Source: Marinomonas fungiae
GTDB taxonomy: Bacteria; Pseudomonadota; Gammaproteobacteria; Pseudomonadales; Marinomonadaceae
Reading direction: 5' to 3'
NCBI RefSeq assembly: GCF_001418205.1
Contig: NZ_LIQF01000001.1
Span: 1 to 64,000, forward strand
Length of the DNA: 64,000 bases
Below are positions 45,222-54,934 of this stretch, piece by piece. A program made the position numbers and the translations under genes. The notes below the pieces were generated by a model. It worked only from the letters and a program-made list of their open reading frames with translations, ran no database searches and was not told the origin of the DNA. How positions within the stretch are numbered: the first letter of the stretch is position 1; every line of letters starts with the position of its first letter.

Positions 45222-47054
45222 TTAATTACGCACGATTTCTGCAGCATTCTGCAACGTTGATTGCTGTGCACGCAAAGTCATAGTGCTAAGTGTTTGCGAA
45301 AGATAATTCTGGTAGATTTCTTTTTGCGATTCTTCCACCGAGCTATCCCCCTCAATCACTGATGTAAGACGAATGGCCACTAGGTCACCATTTGACGTTG
45401 TTTCAACACCTGTCGTTACATTCCCTTCGCTAGGGTGTGCCAAGCCAAATGCCAAATTCGCCACTTCATCTTGTCCACGTTCAACGTCTTCTTGACGGAT
45501 CCAATTACCTTTACCTGATGCTAAAGCCTGTTCAGCAGACGCTTGCAGCTCATCAACAGCCTTTTGTTGAACCATGACAGAAGCAATCGCTTCTTTTGCT
45601 TCATCAAATGTTTGTTGTGCCGCAGGTTTATGGTCGTTGACACGCACCACAGCCACTTCTTCATCACTCAGCTCAATCAAGTCACTGTTATGACCATCTT
45701 CCAAAACCGTTGGACTATAAGCCGCTGAAATCACCGCTGGCGCAGAGCTGATCTCATCTGCACCACCGTTACGACCAAAGTAGTCGGTAGTCAATACAGC
45801 TACACCATAGGCCTTAGCAATCGCGGACAAATCATCACTCGCATAGGCAAGATCGGTAATGTTCTCATGCTCGCTTAGTAATTGGTCTTTGGCTTTTTGC
45901 GCGATCAACTCATCCATTAATTCATTACGCATTTCATCAAGCGTTGGCGCTTCAGTTTCACTGATATCATTTAGCTGAATTAGGTGATATCCAAATTCCG
46001 TTTGCACTTCATCTACCTGACCCACCTCTTTCATCGCGAACAAAGCATCCTCAAAGTCACCCACCATGATGCCACGGCTAACGTAACCTAAATCGCCGCC
46101 ATTATCTTTTGAACCTAGATCGTCAGAGTACTCTGCCGCTAACTCTGCAAAAGATTGTCCAGCTGCTAGCTTTGCTTTGATTTCATCAATGCGCGCCTGA
46201 GCTTCTTCATCCGTGCGAGACTCTGTATCGACTAGGATATGAGAGGCAGCACGCTCTTCACCTTGAAAATTCGCGACACGTGCTTGATAAGCGTCGTTTA
46301 GCTCCGCGTCAGAAACCTCAACTTTGTCTTGAATATCGGCAACGGAAACCACCACATAATCTAGCTTGACTTGTTCCGGCGCGATAAAGCTTGCTTTATT
46401 TTGCTCGTAGTATTCGCGCAGTTCATCATCCGTCACATTCACTTGCTCAGTTTTTTCTGCTAATGAGTAACGAATATAGTCGTAATTACGCTTCTGGTTT
46501 TGCAGAGCAACGATGTGTTCAATTTGACTCGGCAAAACAAACTCAGAACCAGCTAAAGCATTACGAGTTTGTTGGATCAAAACATCTTGCTTAATACGCT
46601 CTTTAAACGCCAAAGGCGTAAAGCCTAGGGAGCGTATAAAGTTTAGATATTTATTTTGATCGAACTTGCCTTCCGTTTGGAATTGCTCAGCCTGTAATAG
46701 GTAAGCATCCACTTGTGCGTCAGATACACCTAAATTCAAGCTTAGCGCTTGGTTCATCAATACCGTACGCTGAATCAATTCATCCAAAGCACGACGTTGT
46801 AAAGCATTCTCTTCCAACATAGCCGGATCAATCTGGCCACCCATCATTGAAATCAACTGTCGGCGTTGAGTTTCAGATGCTTGCAGAAGTTGCGTGCGCG
46901 TAATTTCTTTGCCATCCACTTCGGCAACAGTGTCTGTTGATGTGAAGCTTTGCACTAGGGCTTCAACACCGAATAGAGCAAACGTCACAATCACGACACC
47001 GATGATCACTTTTACGATCACACCTTGTGACTTGTCTCTGATATCCTGGAGCAT
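45222..47054 (-). CDS. ppiD: Periplasmic folding chaperone PpiD
   Basis: This 610-residue inner-membrane-anchored chaperone helps newly exported proteins leave the Sec channel. The start used is the ATG at 47054 (MLQDIRDKSQG), with GGAGG four bases before it; the frame is open further upstream. One membrane segment at about 12-33 is followed by SurA-type N-terminal regions. A parvulin domain at about 270-360 (ASHILVDTESRTDEEAQARI and GGDLGYVSRGIMVGDFEDAL) comes next. Length matches E. coli PpiD (623). Confidence 0.93.
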   Translation of the reverse strand: MLQDIRDKSQGVIVKVIIGVVIVTFALFGVEALVQSFTSTDTVAEVDGKEITRTQLLQASETQRRQLISMMGGQIDPAMLEENALQRRALDELIQRTVLMNQALSLNLGVSDAQVDAYLLQAEQFQTEGKFDQNKYLNFIRSLGFTPLAFKERIKQDVLIQQTRNALAGSEFVLPSQIEHIVALQNQKRNYDYIRYSLAEKTEQVNVTDDELREYYEQNKASFIAPEQVKLDYVVVSVADIQDKVEVSDAELNDAYQARVANFQGEERAASHILVDTESRTDEEAQARIDEIKAKLAAGQSFAELAAEYSDDLGSKDNGGDLGYVSRGIMVGDFEDALFAMKEVGQVDEVQTEFGYHLIQLNDISETEAPTLDEMRNELMDELIAQKAKDQLLSEHENITDLAYASDDLSAIAKAYGVAVLTTDYFGRNGGADEISSAPAVISAAYSPTVLEDGHNSDLIELSDEEVAVVRVNDHKPAAQQTFDEAKEAIASVMVQQKAVDELQASAEQALASGKGNWIRQEDVERGQDEVANLAFGLAHPSEGNVTTGVETTSNGDLVAIRLTSVIEGDSSVEESQKEIYQNYLSQTLSTMTLRAQQSTLQNAAEIVRN

Positions 47055-47130
47055 CTTGCCTCCACCTAAAAACTGTAATCTGTAAAACAAAAAAGGTGCA
47101 TCCCGCGGGGAACACACCTCTTTGCTCTAA

Positions 47131-47207
47131 TGGCGGAACGGACGGGACTCGAACCCGCGACCCCCTGCGTGACAGGCAGGTATTCTAACCAACTGAACTA
47201 CCGCTCC
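47131..47207 (-). tRNA. tRNA-Asp (GTC)
   Basis: A 77 nt cloverleaf on the minus strand starts with GGAGCGG and has D-arm GTTCAGTTGGTTAGAA, anticodon loop CTGTCAC (GTC) and T-arm GGGTTCGAGTCCC. It ends with encoded CCA. It lies between hupB and ppiD. Confidence 0.97.
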
Positions 47208-47214
47208 GAATGCA

Positions 47215-47487
47215 TTAGTTCACTGCGTCTTTAAGGCCTTTACCGGCTTTGAAACTAGGAACCTTCGCTGCGCTGATTTGGATCTCTTCACCTGTCTGAG
47301 GGTTACGGCCTGTACGTGCCGCACGCTCTTTCACTGAGAAAGTACCAAAACCAACCAAAGTAACTTGGTCGCCATTTGCTAGCGCTTCTTCGATTGCTTT
47401 CAAAGTTGCATCTAGTGCATTACTTGCAGCAGCTTTAGACAAGTCTGCGGACGTGGCAATAGCATCAATCAATTCTGATTTATTCAC
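47215..47487 (-). CDS. hupB: DNA-binding protein HU-beta
   Basis: This 90-residue histone-like protein bends and compacts DNA. The family signature is intact ([20 protein letters not shown] and [19 protein letters not shown]). It ends 8 bp before tRNA-Asp and has its own strong promoter at 47567-47596, just behind lon. Confidence 0.97.
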   Translation of the reverse strand: MNKSELIDAIATSADLSKAAASNALDATLKAIEEALANGDQVTLVGFGTFSVKERAARTGRNPQTGEEIQISAAKVPSFKAGKGLKDAVN

Positions 47488-47566
47488 GTTCTACCCCTTC
47501 AGTATTCTCGTGGTTCCTTGGTATTTTAATTCGACCAAAACGTAACGGTCGATGTCTAGATGAGCC

Positions 47567-47596
47567 TTTATACTAGCCTATCTAAGGCCCTGTCAA
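47567..47596 (-). promoter_or_regulatory. Sigma-70 promoter of hupB
   Basis: On the minus strand, a perfect TTGACA (47591-47596), an 18 bp spacer and TATAAA (47567-47572) lie about 80 bp before the hupB start. The -35 element lies in the loop and right arm of a small hairpin (CCCTGT-GTTG-ACAGGG, 47587-47602). Confidence 0.75.
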
Positions 47597-47609
47597 CACA
47601 GGGTTTGGC

Positions 47610-49997
47610 CTAATGATGACTCACAGATTCTTGTTCATCAACAGTTTTTTCCTTCCCTGACACAGATTCTTCACTTTTTGGTGAAGGAACGTACTCTAAT
47701 GCCACATCCAGAACCTCATCGATCCATTTCACCGGGATAATTTCAAGGTCCGCCTTGATGTTATCCGGAATTTCTTTCAGATCACGAGTATTTTCTTTAG
47801 GGATCAAAACCGTTTTAATACCACCTCGATGAGCAGCTAGCAGCTTCTCTTTAAGGCCACCGATAGGCAATACCTCACCACGAAGTGTAATCTCACCTGT
47901 CATCGCGACAGACGCTTTCACTGGCACTTTAGCAAGCACCGAGACAATCGCAGTACACATGGCAATACCAGCGCTTGGACCATCTTTTGGTGTTGCACCT
48001 TCAGGCACATGCAAATGTAAATCTACTTTTTCGTGGAAGTCGTCATCAATGCCAAGCCCAGCTGCTCGACTGCGCACAACAGTCAAAGCCGCTTGTATGG
48101 ATTCCTGCATCACATCACCCAGAGAGCCGGTCTTAACATGACGACCCTTACCTGGCATACTCGCCGCTTCAATGGTCAATAACTCACCGCCTACTGACGT
48201 CCACGCTAGGCCAGTTACTTGACCAATTTGGTTATTTTCCTCGGCTTTACCGTAGCTGAATTTATGCACGCCACAGTAGTCTTCTAGGTTTTCAGAAGAC
48301 ACTTTTACCGCATCGTTAGTCTTCTTAAGCGCTTGCTCTTTCACCACACGGCGGCAAACCTTACTGATTTCACGCTCAAGACCACGCACACCCGCTTCTT
48401 TTGTGTAGTAACGAATGATGTCCATCAAAGCTTCATCAGATACTTCAATTTCCGAATCTTTAAGACCACTCAACTTAACTTGTTTAGGCAACAAATAACG
48501 CTTAGCGATGTTCAACTTTTCATCTTCGGTGTAACCTGGTATGCGAATAATCTCCATACGATCCATCAATGGACCCGGGATATTCATGCTGTTTGAAGTA
48601 CAGATAAACATCACATCTGATAGATCGTAATCCACCTCTAGGTAGTGATCACTAAAGGTATGATTTTGCTCTGGATCTAGCACTTCAAGCAGTGCAGACG
48701 CTGGATCACCACGCTGATCCATGCCCATCTTGTCGATCTCGTCTAACAAGAACAGTGAGTTCTTCACTTTCACTTTAGCTAGTTTCTGAAGTAATTTACC
48801 TGGCATAGAACCAATATAAGTACGACGGTGCCCACGAATCTCAGACTCATCTCGCACACCACCTAAGGCCATACGCACGTATTTACGGTTAACAGCACGC
48901 GCAATAGATTGTCCTAGGGATGTTTTACCAACACCTGGAGGCCCTACTAGACAAAGTACGGGACCTTTAACTTTCTTAACGCGCTGCTGCACAGCCAAGA
49001 ACTCTAGGATACGGTCTTTAACGTCCTGCAGGCCGTAGTGATCTTCGTTCAAAACTTTTTCTGCATAAGCCAAGTCATTACGCACTTTAGAGCGTTTCGT
49101 CCAAGGCAGAGACACCAACCAGTCGATATAACCACGCACCACCGTTGCTTCGGCAGACATAGGTGACATCATTTTTAATTTTTTAAGCTCAGCTTCTGCT
49201 TTCTCTGTCGCTTCTGGCGACATTTTAGCTTCGGTGATTTTCTCTTGTAAGATATCCAGCTCGTTACTGCCTTCATCCATATCACCTAGCTCTTTTTGAA
49301 TAGCCTTCATTTGCTCATTCAAGTAGTACTCGCGTTGGCTCTTTTCCATTTGCTTTTTAACGCGGCTGCGAATGCTTTTCTCAAGATGGGCAATATCCAG
49401 CTCACCATCCATCAAGCCCATCAAGTGCTCGCCACGCTCGATCAAAGAACTGAGTTCCAAAGCGCGCTGCTTGTCTTCCAACTTAAGGCTCATATGACCT
49501 GCGATGGAATCGATCAGCTTAGATAGGTCATCGATCGATTTCAGTGAAGTAACGACTTCACTTGGGATACGCTTACTGCCAGCAACGTACTCATCAAGCT
49601 GCTTGATTAGGGCGTTGCGAATAGCAGGATACTCCGACTCATCGTCCTCCACTTCGGGAAGTGCATCAATCGTAGCAGACACCCATTCATCGCCCTCTTC
49701 AATAGACTGCAACTCAGCACGATATTGCCCTTCGACTAATACCTTGACCGTACCATCAGGAAGACGCAGCAACTGAATGACTTTGGCCACCGTACCGATT
49801 TCGTAAAGGTCATCCTGCTTTGGGTCGTCTTTAGAGGCATCCTGCTGCGCGACAAGAAAGACCATCTTGTCACCATCCATTGCCGACTCTAGTGCAGCAA
49901 TTGACTTTTTACGGCCAACAAACAATGGCAACACCATATGCGGATACACGACAACATCGCGTAGCGGCAACATAGGTAAAAATTTAGAATCAGACAT
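47610..49997 (-). CDS. lon: ATP-dependent protease Lon
   Basis: This 795-residue cytoplasmic AAA+ protease starts at the ATG at 49997, with GGAAG five bases before it; an upstream TTG is less likely. The N-terminal LAN domain (FLPMLPLRDVVVYPHMVLPL) is followed by Walker A GPPGVGKTS and Walker B NSLFLLDEIDKMG. The C-terminal protease domain has the catalytic Ser in KDGPSAGIAMCTA and the catalytic Lys in IGGLKEKLLAAHRGG. A basic-poor tail of about 20 residues ends the protein. Confidence 0.97.
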   Translation of the reverse strand: MSDSKFLPMLPLRDVVVYPHMVLPLFVGRKKSIAALESAMDGDKMVFLVAQQDASKDDPKQDDLYEIGTVAKVIQLLRLPDGTVKVLVEGQYRAELQSIEEGDEWVSATIDALPEVEDDESEYPAIRNALIKQLDEYVAGSKRIPSEVVTSLKSIDDLSKLIDSIAGHMSLKLEDKQRALELSSLIERGEHLMGLMDGELDIAHLEKSIRSRVKKQMEKSQREYYLNEQMKAIQKELGDMDEGSNELDILQEKITEAKMSPEATEKAEAELKKLKMMSPMSAEATVVRGYIDWLVSLPWTKRSKVRNDLAYAEKVLNEDHYGLQDVKDRILEFLAVQQRVKKVKGPVLCLVGPPGVGKTSLGQSIARAVNRKYVRMALGGVRDESEIRGHRRTYIGSMPGKLLQKLAKVKVKNSLFLLDEIDKMGMDQRGDPASALLEVLDPEQNHTFSDHYLEVDYDLSDVMFICTSNSMNIPGPLMDRMEIIRIPGYTEDEKLNIAKRYLLPKQVKLSGLKDSEIEVSDEALMDIIRYYTKEAGVRGLEREISKVCRRVVKEQALKKTNDAVKVSSENLEDYCGVHKFSYGKAEENNQIGQVTGLAWTSVGGELLTIEAASMPGKGRHVKTGSLGDVMQESIQAALTVVRSRAAGLGIDDDFHEKVDLHLHVPEGATPKDGPSAGIAMCTAIVSVLAKVPVKASVAMTGEITLRGEVLPIGGLKEKLLAAHRGGIKTVLIPKENTRDLKEIPDNIKADLEIIPVKWIDEVLDVALEYVPSPKSEESVSGKEKTVDEQESVSHH

Positions 49998-50132
49998 ATT
50001 TACTTCCAACTGAACACTAACGCACGCGGCGTTAACGTGTGACTTAACTTCGATAATTAAGAGATAAGGTCAGTAGAGTAAAAATGCAAGCGTTGGGAGA
50101 GGAATTAAAAGAAAAAGCAAAAGAATAAGATC

Positions 50133-50169
50133 AGATTTCGCTTACGACCTAGGTTCGCAAGCGAAATCT
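50133..50169 (-). terminator. Hairpin after clpX
   Basis: AGATTTCGCTT and AAGCGAAATCT form an 11 bp perfect stem with a 15-base loop, followed on the minus strand by a loosely T-rich stretch. It probably ends clpPX transcripts before lon. Confidence 0.6.
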
Positions 50170-50178
50170 GTATAGAAA

Positions 50179-51462
50179 TTAACCATTTGAGGCGTCTTTC
50201 TGCTCACTTTCAAGCACCATCAGTGGCACTGTATCGCCACGGATAGAAGAAGCATCCATGACCACTTTGGCTACATCGGTACGGTTTGGCAGATCGTACA
50301 TACTTTCAAGCAATGCTGATTCAAGAATGCTGCGTAGACCACGAGCACCAGTTTTACGCTCGAGCGCCAAATGAGCAGCTTCACGCAACGCTTCTTCCGT
50401 AAACTCAAGCTCAACACCCTCTAATTCAAACAGATGCTGATATTGCTTAGTTAAAGCGTTTTTAGGCTGACTCAAGATTGTCATCAAGGCTTCTTCGTCT
50501 AATTCAGACAAGGTCGCAACCACAGGCAAACGGCCAACAAACTCTGGAATTAAACCGAATTTCACCAAGTCTTCTGTTTCCACTTGGTGGATAGACTCAG
50601 AGAACGAACGATTTTCTTCTTTGCTCTTCACTGTTGCCTTGAAGCCAATGCTACTTTTCTCAGTACGATCACTGATCACACGATCCAAGCCTGAGAATGC
50701 ACCGCCACAGATGAATAGAATGTTCGACGTATCCACCTGAACAAACTCTTGCTGTGGATGCTTACGACCACCTTGCGGCGGAACCGACGCAACAGTACCC
50801 TCAATAAGTTTCAATAACGCTTGCTGAACACCCTCACCTGATACGTCACGCGTAATCGATGGGTTATCCGACTTACGAGAAATCTTATCGATTTCATCTA
50901 TATACACGATACCACGCTGCGCTTTCTCAACATCATAGTCACAGTTCTGCAGCAACTTCTGGATAATATTCTCAACGTCTTCACCCACATAACCCGCTTC
51001 AGTAAGCGTGGTCGCATCGGCAATCGTAAATGGCACATCCAGAACTCGAGCCAAGGTTTGTGCAAGCAAAGTCTTACCACTACCTGTTGGGCCGATTAAC
51101 AGAATATTACTTTTACCCAGTTCGATATCTTTGTTAGCTAGACCTTGATGACGCAAACGCTTGTAGTGGTTATAAACCGCTACCGCAAGAACCTTCTTTG
51201 CTCGATCTTGACCAATAACATAATCATCTAAAGCTGCAGACAGTTTTGCTGGCGTTGGCAATTCATCTTTTACTTCTGCCTCACCATCACCTTGCAACAG
51301 CTCTTGCGTAATGATGTTGTTGCACAGGTCAACACATTCATTACAGATGTATACCGAAGGGCCGGCAATTAATTTTTTAACCTCGTCCTGACTCTTTCCG
51401 CAAAAAGAGCAGTACAGCAAACGATCAGAGTGATCGCCGCGGCTATATTTATCATCAGACAT
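50179..51462 (-). CDS. clpX: ClpX, ATPase subunit of the ClpXP protease
   Basis: This 427-residue unfoldase feeds tagged proteins to ClpP. The N-terminal zinc-binding domain has four Cys ([11 protein letters not shown] and [10 protein letters not shown]). Walker A reads [14 protein letters not shown], Walker B reads [10 protein letters not shown], and the pore loop GYVGEDV is intact. A ClpP-docking segment, I-G-F, is visible in [10 protein letters not shown]. The gene lies 16 bp after clpP. Confidence 0.97.
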   Translation of the reverse strand: MSDDKYSRGDHSDRLLYCSFCGKSQDEVKKLIAGPSVYICNECVDLCNNIITQELLQGDGEAEVKDELPTPAKLSAALDDYVIGQDRAKKVLAVAVYNHYKRLRHQGLANKDIELGKSNILLIGPTGSGKTLLAQTLARVLDVPFTIADATTLTEAGYVGEDVENIIQKLLQNCDYDVEKAQRGIVYIDEIDKISRKSDNPSITRDVSGEGVQQALLKLIEGTVASVPPQGGRKHPQQEFVQVDTSNILFICGGAFSGLDRVISDRTEKSSIGFKATVKSKEENRSFSESIHQVETEDLVKFGLIPEFVGRLPVVATLSELDEEALMTILSQPKNALTKQYQHLFELEGVELEFTEEALREAAHLALERKTGARGLRSILESALLESMYDLPNRTDVAKVVMDASSIRGDTVPLMVLESEQKDASNG

Positions 51463-51478
51463 TAAAGTCCACCCTTTT

Positions 51479-52111
51479 TTATACTTCGCGTTTCTCTAGA
51501 ATATCGTCAATCAAACCGTACTCTTTAGCCATTGTTGGATTCATAAAGTTATCACGGTCTGTATCTTCTGCGACTTTTTCGATCGGCTGACCAGTATGGT
51601 GCGCAATGATTTCATTAAGACGATGTTTAATACTCAAAATTTCGCGAGTGTGAATTTCGATATCAGAAGCCTGGCCTTGGTAACCACCAAGCGGCTGGTG
51701 AATCATGACACGAGAGTTAGGTAGACAGTAACGCTTGCCTGCCGCACCTGCCGTCAATAGCAATGCCCCCATACTCGCAGCTTGACCGATACACATTGTG
51801 CTCACATCAGGCTTGATGAATTGCATTGTATCATAAATAGACATACCCGCTGTAACAGAGCCACCTGGTGAATTGATGTATAGGTGAATATCCTTATCAG
51901 GGTTTTCAGACTCTAAGAACAACAATTGGGCAACCACTAGGTTGGCCATGTGATCTTCAACTTGACCAACCAAAAAGATGACGCGCTCTTTTAGTAGGCG
52001 TGAATAAATATCAAAAGACCTTTCACCACGAGCAGTTTGCTCAATAACCATTGGGACTAGGCCATTACTTGTAATCGCGACTGGGCCAGTTGTCGGGGTC
52101 ATTAATTTCAT
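51479..52111 (-). CDS. clpP: ClpP, serine protease subunit
   Basis: This 210-residue protein has the catalytic triad Ser113 ([11 protein letters not shown]), His138 (RVMIHQP) and Asp187 (DTDRDNFM), with the same spacing as E. coli ClpP. The first 15 or so residues are probably a propeptide. It is co-transcribed with clpX and separated from tig by a terminator. Confidence 0.97.
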   Translation of the reverse strand: MKLMTPTTGPVAITSNGLVPMVIEQTARGERSFDIYSRLLKERVIFLVGQVEDHMANLVVAQLLFLESENPDKDIHLYINSPGGSVTAGMSIYDTMQFIKPDVSTMCIGQAASMGALLLTAGAAGKRYCLPNSRVMIHQPLGGYQGQASDIEIHTREILSIKHRLNEIIAHHTGQPIEKVAEDTDRDNFMNPTMAKEYGLIDDILEKREV

Positions 52112-52120
52112 ATTCTATTC

Positions 52121-52160
52121 CTTAAAACGAAAAAGCCGGTATAGCTTGCGCTATACCGGC
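52121..52160 (-). terminator. Terminator of tig
   Basis: On the minus strand GCCGGTATAGC and GCTATACCGGC (52135-52145 and 52150-52160) form an 11 bp perfect stem with a 4-base loop, followed by TTTTTCGTTTT. It lies between tig and clpP and may allow some read-through. Confidence 0.88.
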
Positions 52161-52182
52161 CCGTGAGAATTATAAGCTAAGC

Positions 52183-53517
52183 TTATGCTTCTTCAGTCTC
52201 TTCTGCTTCTGCAGCTTGAGCTTCTGGCTTAATAGCGTCTTCGTAACCTAGAGTTACTTCAGTAATTTTCGCGCTTTCTAGCAGTTTATCAACAACTTGC
52301 TCTTCAAGTACAGCAGATTGCACTTGCGCTAGTTGTTCTTTGTTCTTTAAGTAGAATTCAACAACTTGTTGTGGCTCTTGGTATGCTTGCGCCATATCTT
52401 CCAAGAATGCACGAACGCGCTCTTCTTCTACTTTAAGTTCGTTCTTTTGGATCACTTCAGAAATCAAAAGACCTAGTGCAGCACGCTTCTTAGCTTCTTC
52501 AGAGAATAACTCTGCTGGTAGTTGAGAAGCGTCAAAGCCTTGCATGCCGCCGAATTGACGTGCAGCTTGCTGACGCAGACCGTCAACTTCCTGATCAACC
52601 AATGCAGCTGGAACATCTACAGGGTTAAGCGCTAGAAGCTGATCGAAAAGAGAGTTTTTAAGCTTAGCTTTAACTGCTTGGCTTAGTTCACGCTCCATGT
52701 TCTTTTGCACTTCAGCACGCAAACTTGCTAGGTCTGCGTTTTCTAGACCGAACTTGCCTGCGAACTCATCGTTTAGCTCAGGCAGAACTTGCTCAGCAAC
52801 TTCGTGCGCGATGATTTTGAAAGAAGCTTCTTTACCCGCTAGGTGTTCAGCTTGGTAGCTTTCTGGGAATGATACAGAGATAGTACGCTCTTCACCTGCT
52901 TTGATACCTACGATACCAGCTTCAAAGCCAGGAATCATAGTGTTAGAACCAAGAACTAGCTTGTGACCGTTTGCAGCACCACCTTCAAACGCTTCGTCGC
53001 CTAGGAAGCCAACGAAATCGATTGTTACTTGGTCGCCGTCCTGCGCTTCACGCTCAACTGCAGACCACTCAGCGTTTTGCTTACGTAGAGTTTCAAGCAT
53101 TGTATCAACGTCTGCTTCTGTCACTTCAGAAACAACACGAGTTACTTCGATTTTAGAAGCATCAGCAAGTTCAATCGTTGGGTAAACTTCAACTTTAGCA
53201 ACGAACTCAAGATCCGCACCTTCAGCGATGTTTTTTGGCTCAATTGAAGGCATACCCGCTGGCTGGATTGATTCCGCTTGGATAGCTTCAACGTATGCGT
53301 CACGCATTACTTGCTCAAGAGCTTCCATACGGATGCTTTGACCGAAACGTTTTTTAACAACACTTACTGGCACTTTGCCTTTACGGAAACCGTCGATACG
53401 TACTGTCTTAGCTGTTTTAGCTACTTCAGCGTTAACTTTATCATCGATACGTGCAGCAGGAACGCTAATAGTAAGAACGCGTTCGATTGGAGACGTTGTC
53501 TCTACAGAAACTTGCAT
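52183..53517 (-). CDS. tig: Trigger factor
   Basis: This 444-residue ribosome-bound chaperone binds nascent chains at the exit tunnel. The N-terminal ribosome-binding signature (RIDGFRKGKVPVSVVKKRFG, residues 39-58) is intact. A prolyl isomerase domain at about 155-245 contains GDQVTIDFVGFLGDEAFEGG. A long helical C-terminal arm domain and an acidic tail (AEAEETEEA) follow. Confidence 0.97.
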   Translation of the reverse strand: MQVSVETTSPIERVLTISVPAARIDDKVNAEVAKTAKTVRIDGFRKGKVPVSVVKKRFGQSIRMEALEQVMRDAYVEAIQAESIQPAGMPSIEPKNIAEGADLEFVAKVEVYPTIELADASKIEVTRVVSEVTEADVDTMLETLRKQNAEWSAVEREAQDGDQVTIDFVGFLGDEAFEGGAANGHKLVLGSNTMIPGFEAGIVGIKAGEERTISVSFPESYQAEHLAGKEASFKIIAHEVAEQVLPELNDEFAGKFGLENADLASLRAEVQKNMERELSQAVKAKLKNSLFDQLLALNPVDVPAALVDQEVDGLRQQAARQFGGMQGFDASQLPAELFSEEAKKRAALGLLISEVIQKNELKVEEERVRAFLEDMAQAYQEPQQVVEFYLKNKEQLAQVQSAVLEEQVVDKLLESAKITEVTLGYEDAIKPEAQAAEAEETEEA

Positions 53518-53626
53518 AAAACTTCCTCTTGGGAACGTGCTTTATTTGTTGACGCCGCCGCGATGAATCACGACTTACTTTAAAGCTCAGTCAACAAGAC
53601 CAAAAAATTTAATTAAAGCAATGTAA

Positions 53627-53703
53627 TGGCACGCCTGGAGGGATTCGAACCCCCGACCATCCCCTTAGAAGGGGGATGCTCTATCCAACTGAGCTACAGG
53701 CGC
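53627..53703 (-). tRNA. tRNA-Arg (TCT)
   Basis: A 77 nt cloverleaf on the minus strand starts with GCGCCTG and has D-arm GCTCAGTTGGATAGAGC, anticodon loop CTTCTAA (TCT) and T-arm GGGGGTTCGAATCCC. It ends with encoded CCA. It lies upstream of tig. Confidence 0.96.
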
Positions 53704-53770
53704 AAATACTACATCACAAATAGTGACGCGCTATTATAGGGAAGGAATATAAATCGTCAACTCAAAGACA

Positions 53771-53890
53771 TAAAAAAGCCCAGCAGAGCTGGGCTAAAAA
53801 ATAATATATGACTTTTCGTCACCAAGGAACCGAGAATATATCTAAGCTACACCTTAGTCACTCAACAGTACAAATATCACAAAAGGAACG
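53771..53890 (-). ncRNA. Candidate small RNA with its own promoter and terminator
   Basis: On the minus strand a sigma-70 promoter is seen, with TTGCAA at 53920-53925, exactly 17 bp, and TATAAT-like TAATAT at 53897-53902. A Rho-independent terminator follows (AGCCCAGC-AGA-GCTGGGCT, 53777-53795, then six Ts on the minus strand). The transcript would be about 120 nt and would end well before tRNA-Arg. No reading frame with a ribosome site lies within it, and no annotated gene needs this terminator. I do not recognise the family. The remainder of 53704-54035 holds only the TGCAC inverted repeat. Confidence 0.5.
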
Positions 53891-53951
53891 GAGTAAATAT
53901 TAGTGCTCGCTTTAGGCATTTGCAACCAAAATGGGTCATTTTTGATTATCT

Positions 53952-53968
53952 TGCACTATAGATGTGCA
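53952..53968. promoter_or_regulatory. Inverted repeat TGCACTATAGATGTGCA
   Basis: Perfect TGCAC/GTGCA half-sites with a 7 bp centre have the outer bases and length of an NtrC site, but the inner bases match poorly. It lies 68 bp upstream of yihY and about 27 bp upstream of the -35 of the small RNA candidate, so it could act on either. Confidence 0.35.
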
Positions 53969-54035
53969 CTTACCACAATCCTTACACAATGGTCTGTTTT
54001 ACATTTTACCGATACACTAATAGACATAGACAAAA

Positions 54036-54899
54036 ATGGATATTTGCATGCACACCAAAGCCGTAAAAAATATTGCCAAGCAAACTTATCAACTGATTCG
54101 ACTGGTCTTTAATCGAGCCATTCGCTATCAAGTTTCTTTGCGGGCCGCACACTTAACACTGGCCACTTTGCTCGCCGCGGTTCCGATTATCACTATCGTA
54201 TTTGGCATTTTGCGACTCACTCCTGCCATGGTGGCCATGCAAGACTCCCTAGTTTCCTATATTGAGATACATCTTGCACCAGGCAGCAGCAGTACCGTCA
54301 TCCCCTACTTACTGTCATTCTCAGAACAGACCAAGAATTTACCGGCGGCAGGTATCGCCACGTTGATTTTAACCGCACTACTCTTGCTCAATAGCTTTGA
54401 AGCATCAGTACAAGCCATTTGGCAAGTGAAACAGAAGCGTAATATTCGCGAGCGATTATTGACGTATTGGGCAATCCTAACACTGGGGCCTATCATGCTA
54501 GCCGTTGTAATGAGCCTATACGGGACCTTACTCTCCTATCAAATATCTGGAGATTACATCCCTGAGTTTGTCAAAAGTATCTTTGAGCTAAGCAGCTACG
54601 CGCTCTACTTCTTAATGCTATTTACCATTAATTTCTTAACCCCTAATGCGGAAGTTAAAATGAAGCCAACGGCTATCGCCGCGCTTATCGGCGCCATCGC
54701 GATCGCCATATTAAACTCAATCTTCGCCAACTTTGCTCAGTTTTTCGCCAGCTACAAAGTGGTTTACGGCGCATTTGCCGCGCTGCCAACTTTTCTTATT
54801 TGGCTACAGGCTAGTTGGTTAATTATTTTGCTAACCGTCAGTTTAAACGCAACACTCCATAAATTGGATCGCGTTAAAGAGCACATTAAGTTAGAATGA
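54036..54899 (+). CDS. YihY family inner membrane protein
   Basis: This 287-residue protein has six predicted helices and the family pattern SLRAAHLTLATLLAAVPIIT near the start. LNSFEASVQAIWQVKQKRNI follows in the middle, and YGAFAALPTFLIWLQASWLI near the end. It was once misnamed ribonuclease BN; the true function is unknown. Neither the ATG at 54036 nor the one at 54048 has a clear ribosome site. Confidence 0.88.
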   Translation: MDICMHTKAVKNIAKQTYQLIRLVFNRAIRYQVSLRAAHLTLATLLAAVPIITIVFGILRLTPAMVAMQDSLVSYIEIHLAPGSSSTVIPYLLSFSEQTKNLPAAGIATLILTALLLLNSFEASVQAIWQVKQKRNIRERLLTYWAILTLGPIMLAVVMSLYGTLLSYQISGDYIPEFVKSIFELSSYALYFLMLFTINFLTPNAEVKMKPTAIAALIGAIAIAILNSIFANFAQFFASYKVVYGAFAALPTFLIWLQASWLIILLTVSLNATLHKLDRVKEHIKLE

Positions 54900-54934
54900 T
54901 CGGTCAAACTTTTACATTAATTTGAATCTAGCCC

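Noticed and set aside
53627..53703. The promoter at 53897-53925 as the tRNA-Arg promoter
   Set aside because: A strong minus-strand terminator lies between that promoter and the tRNA.
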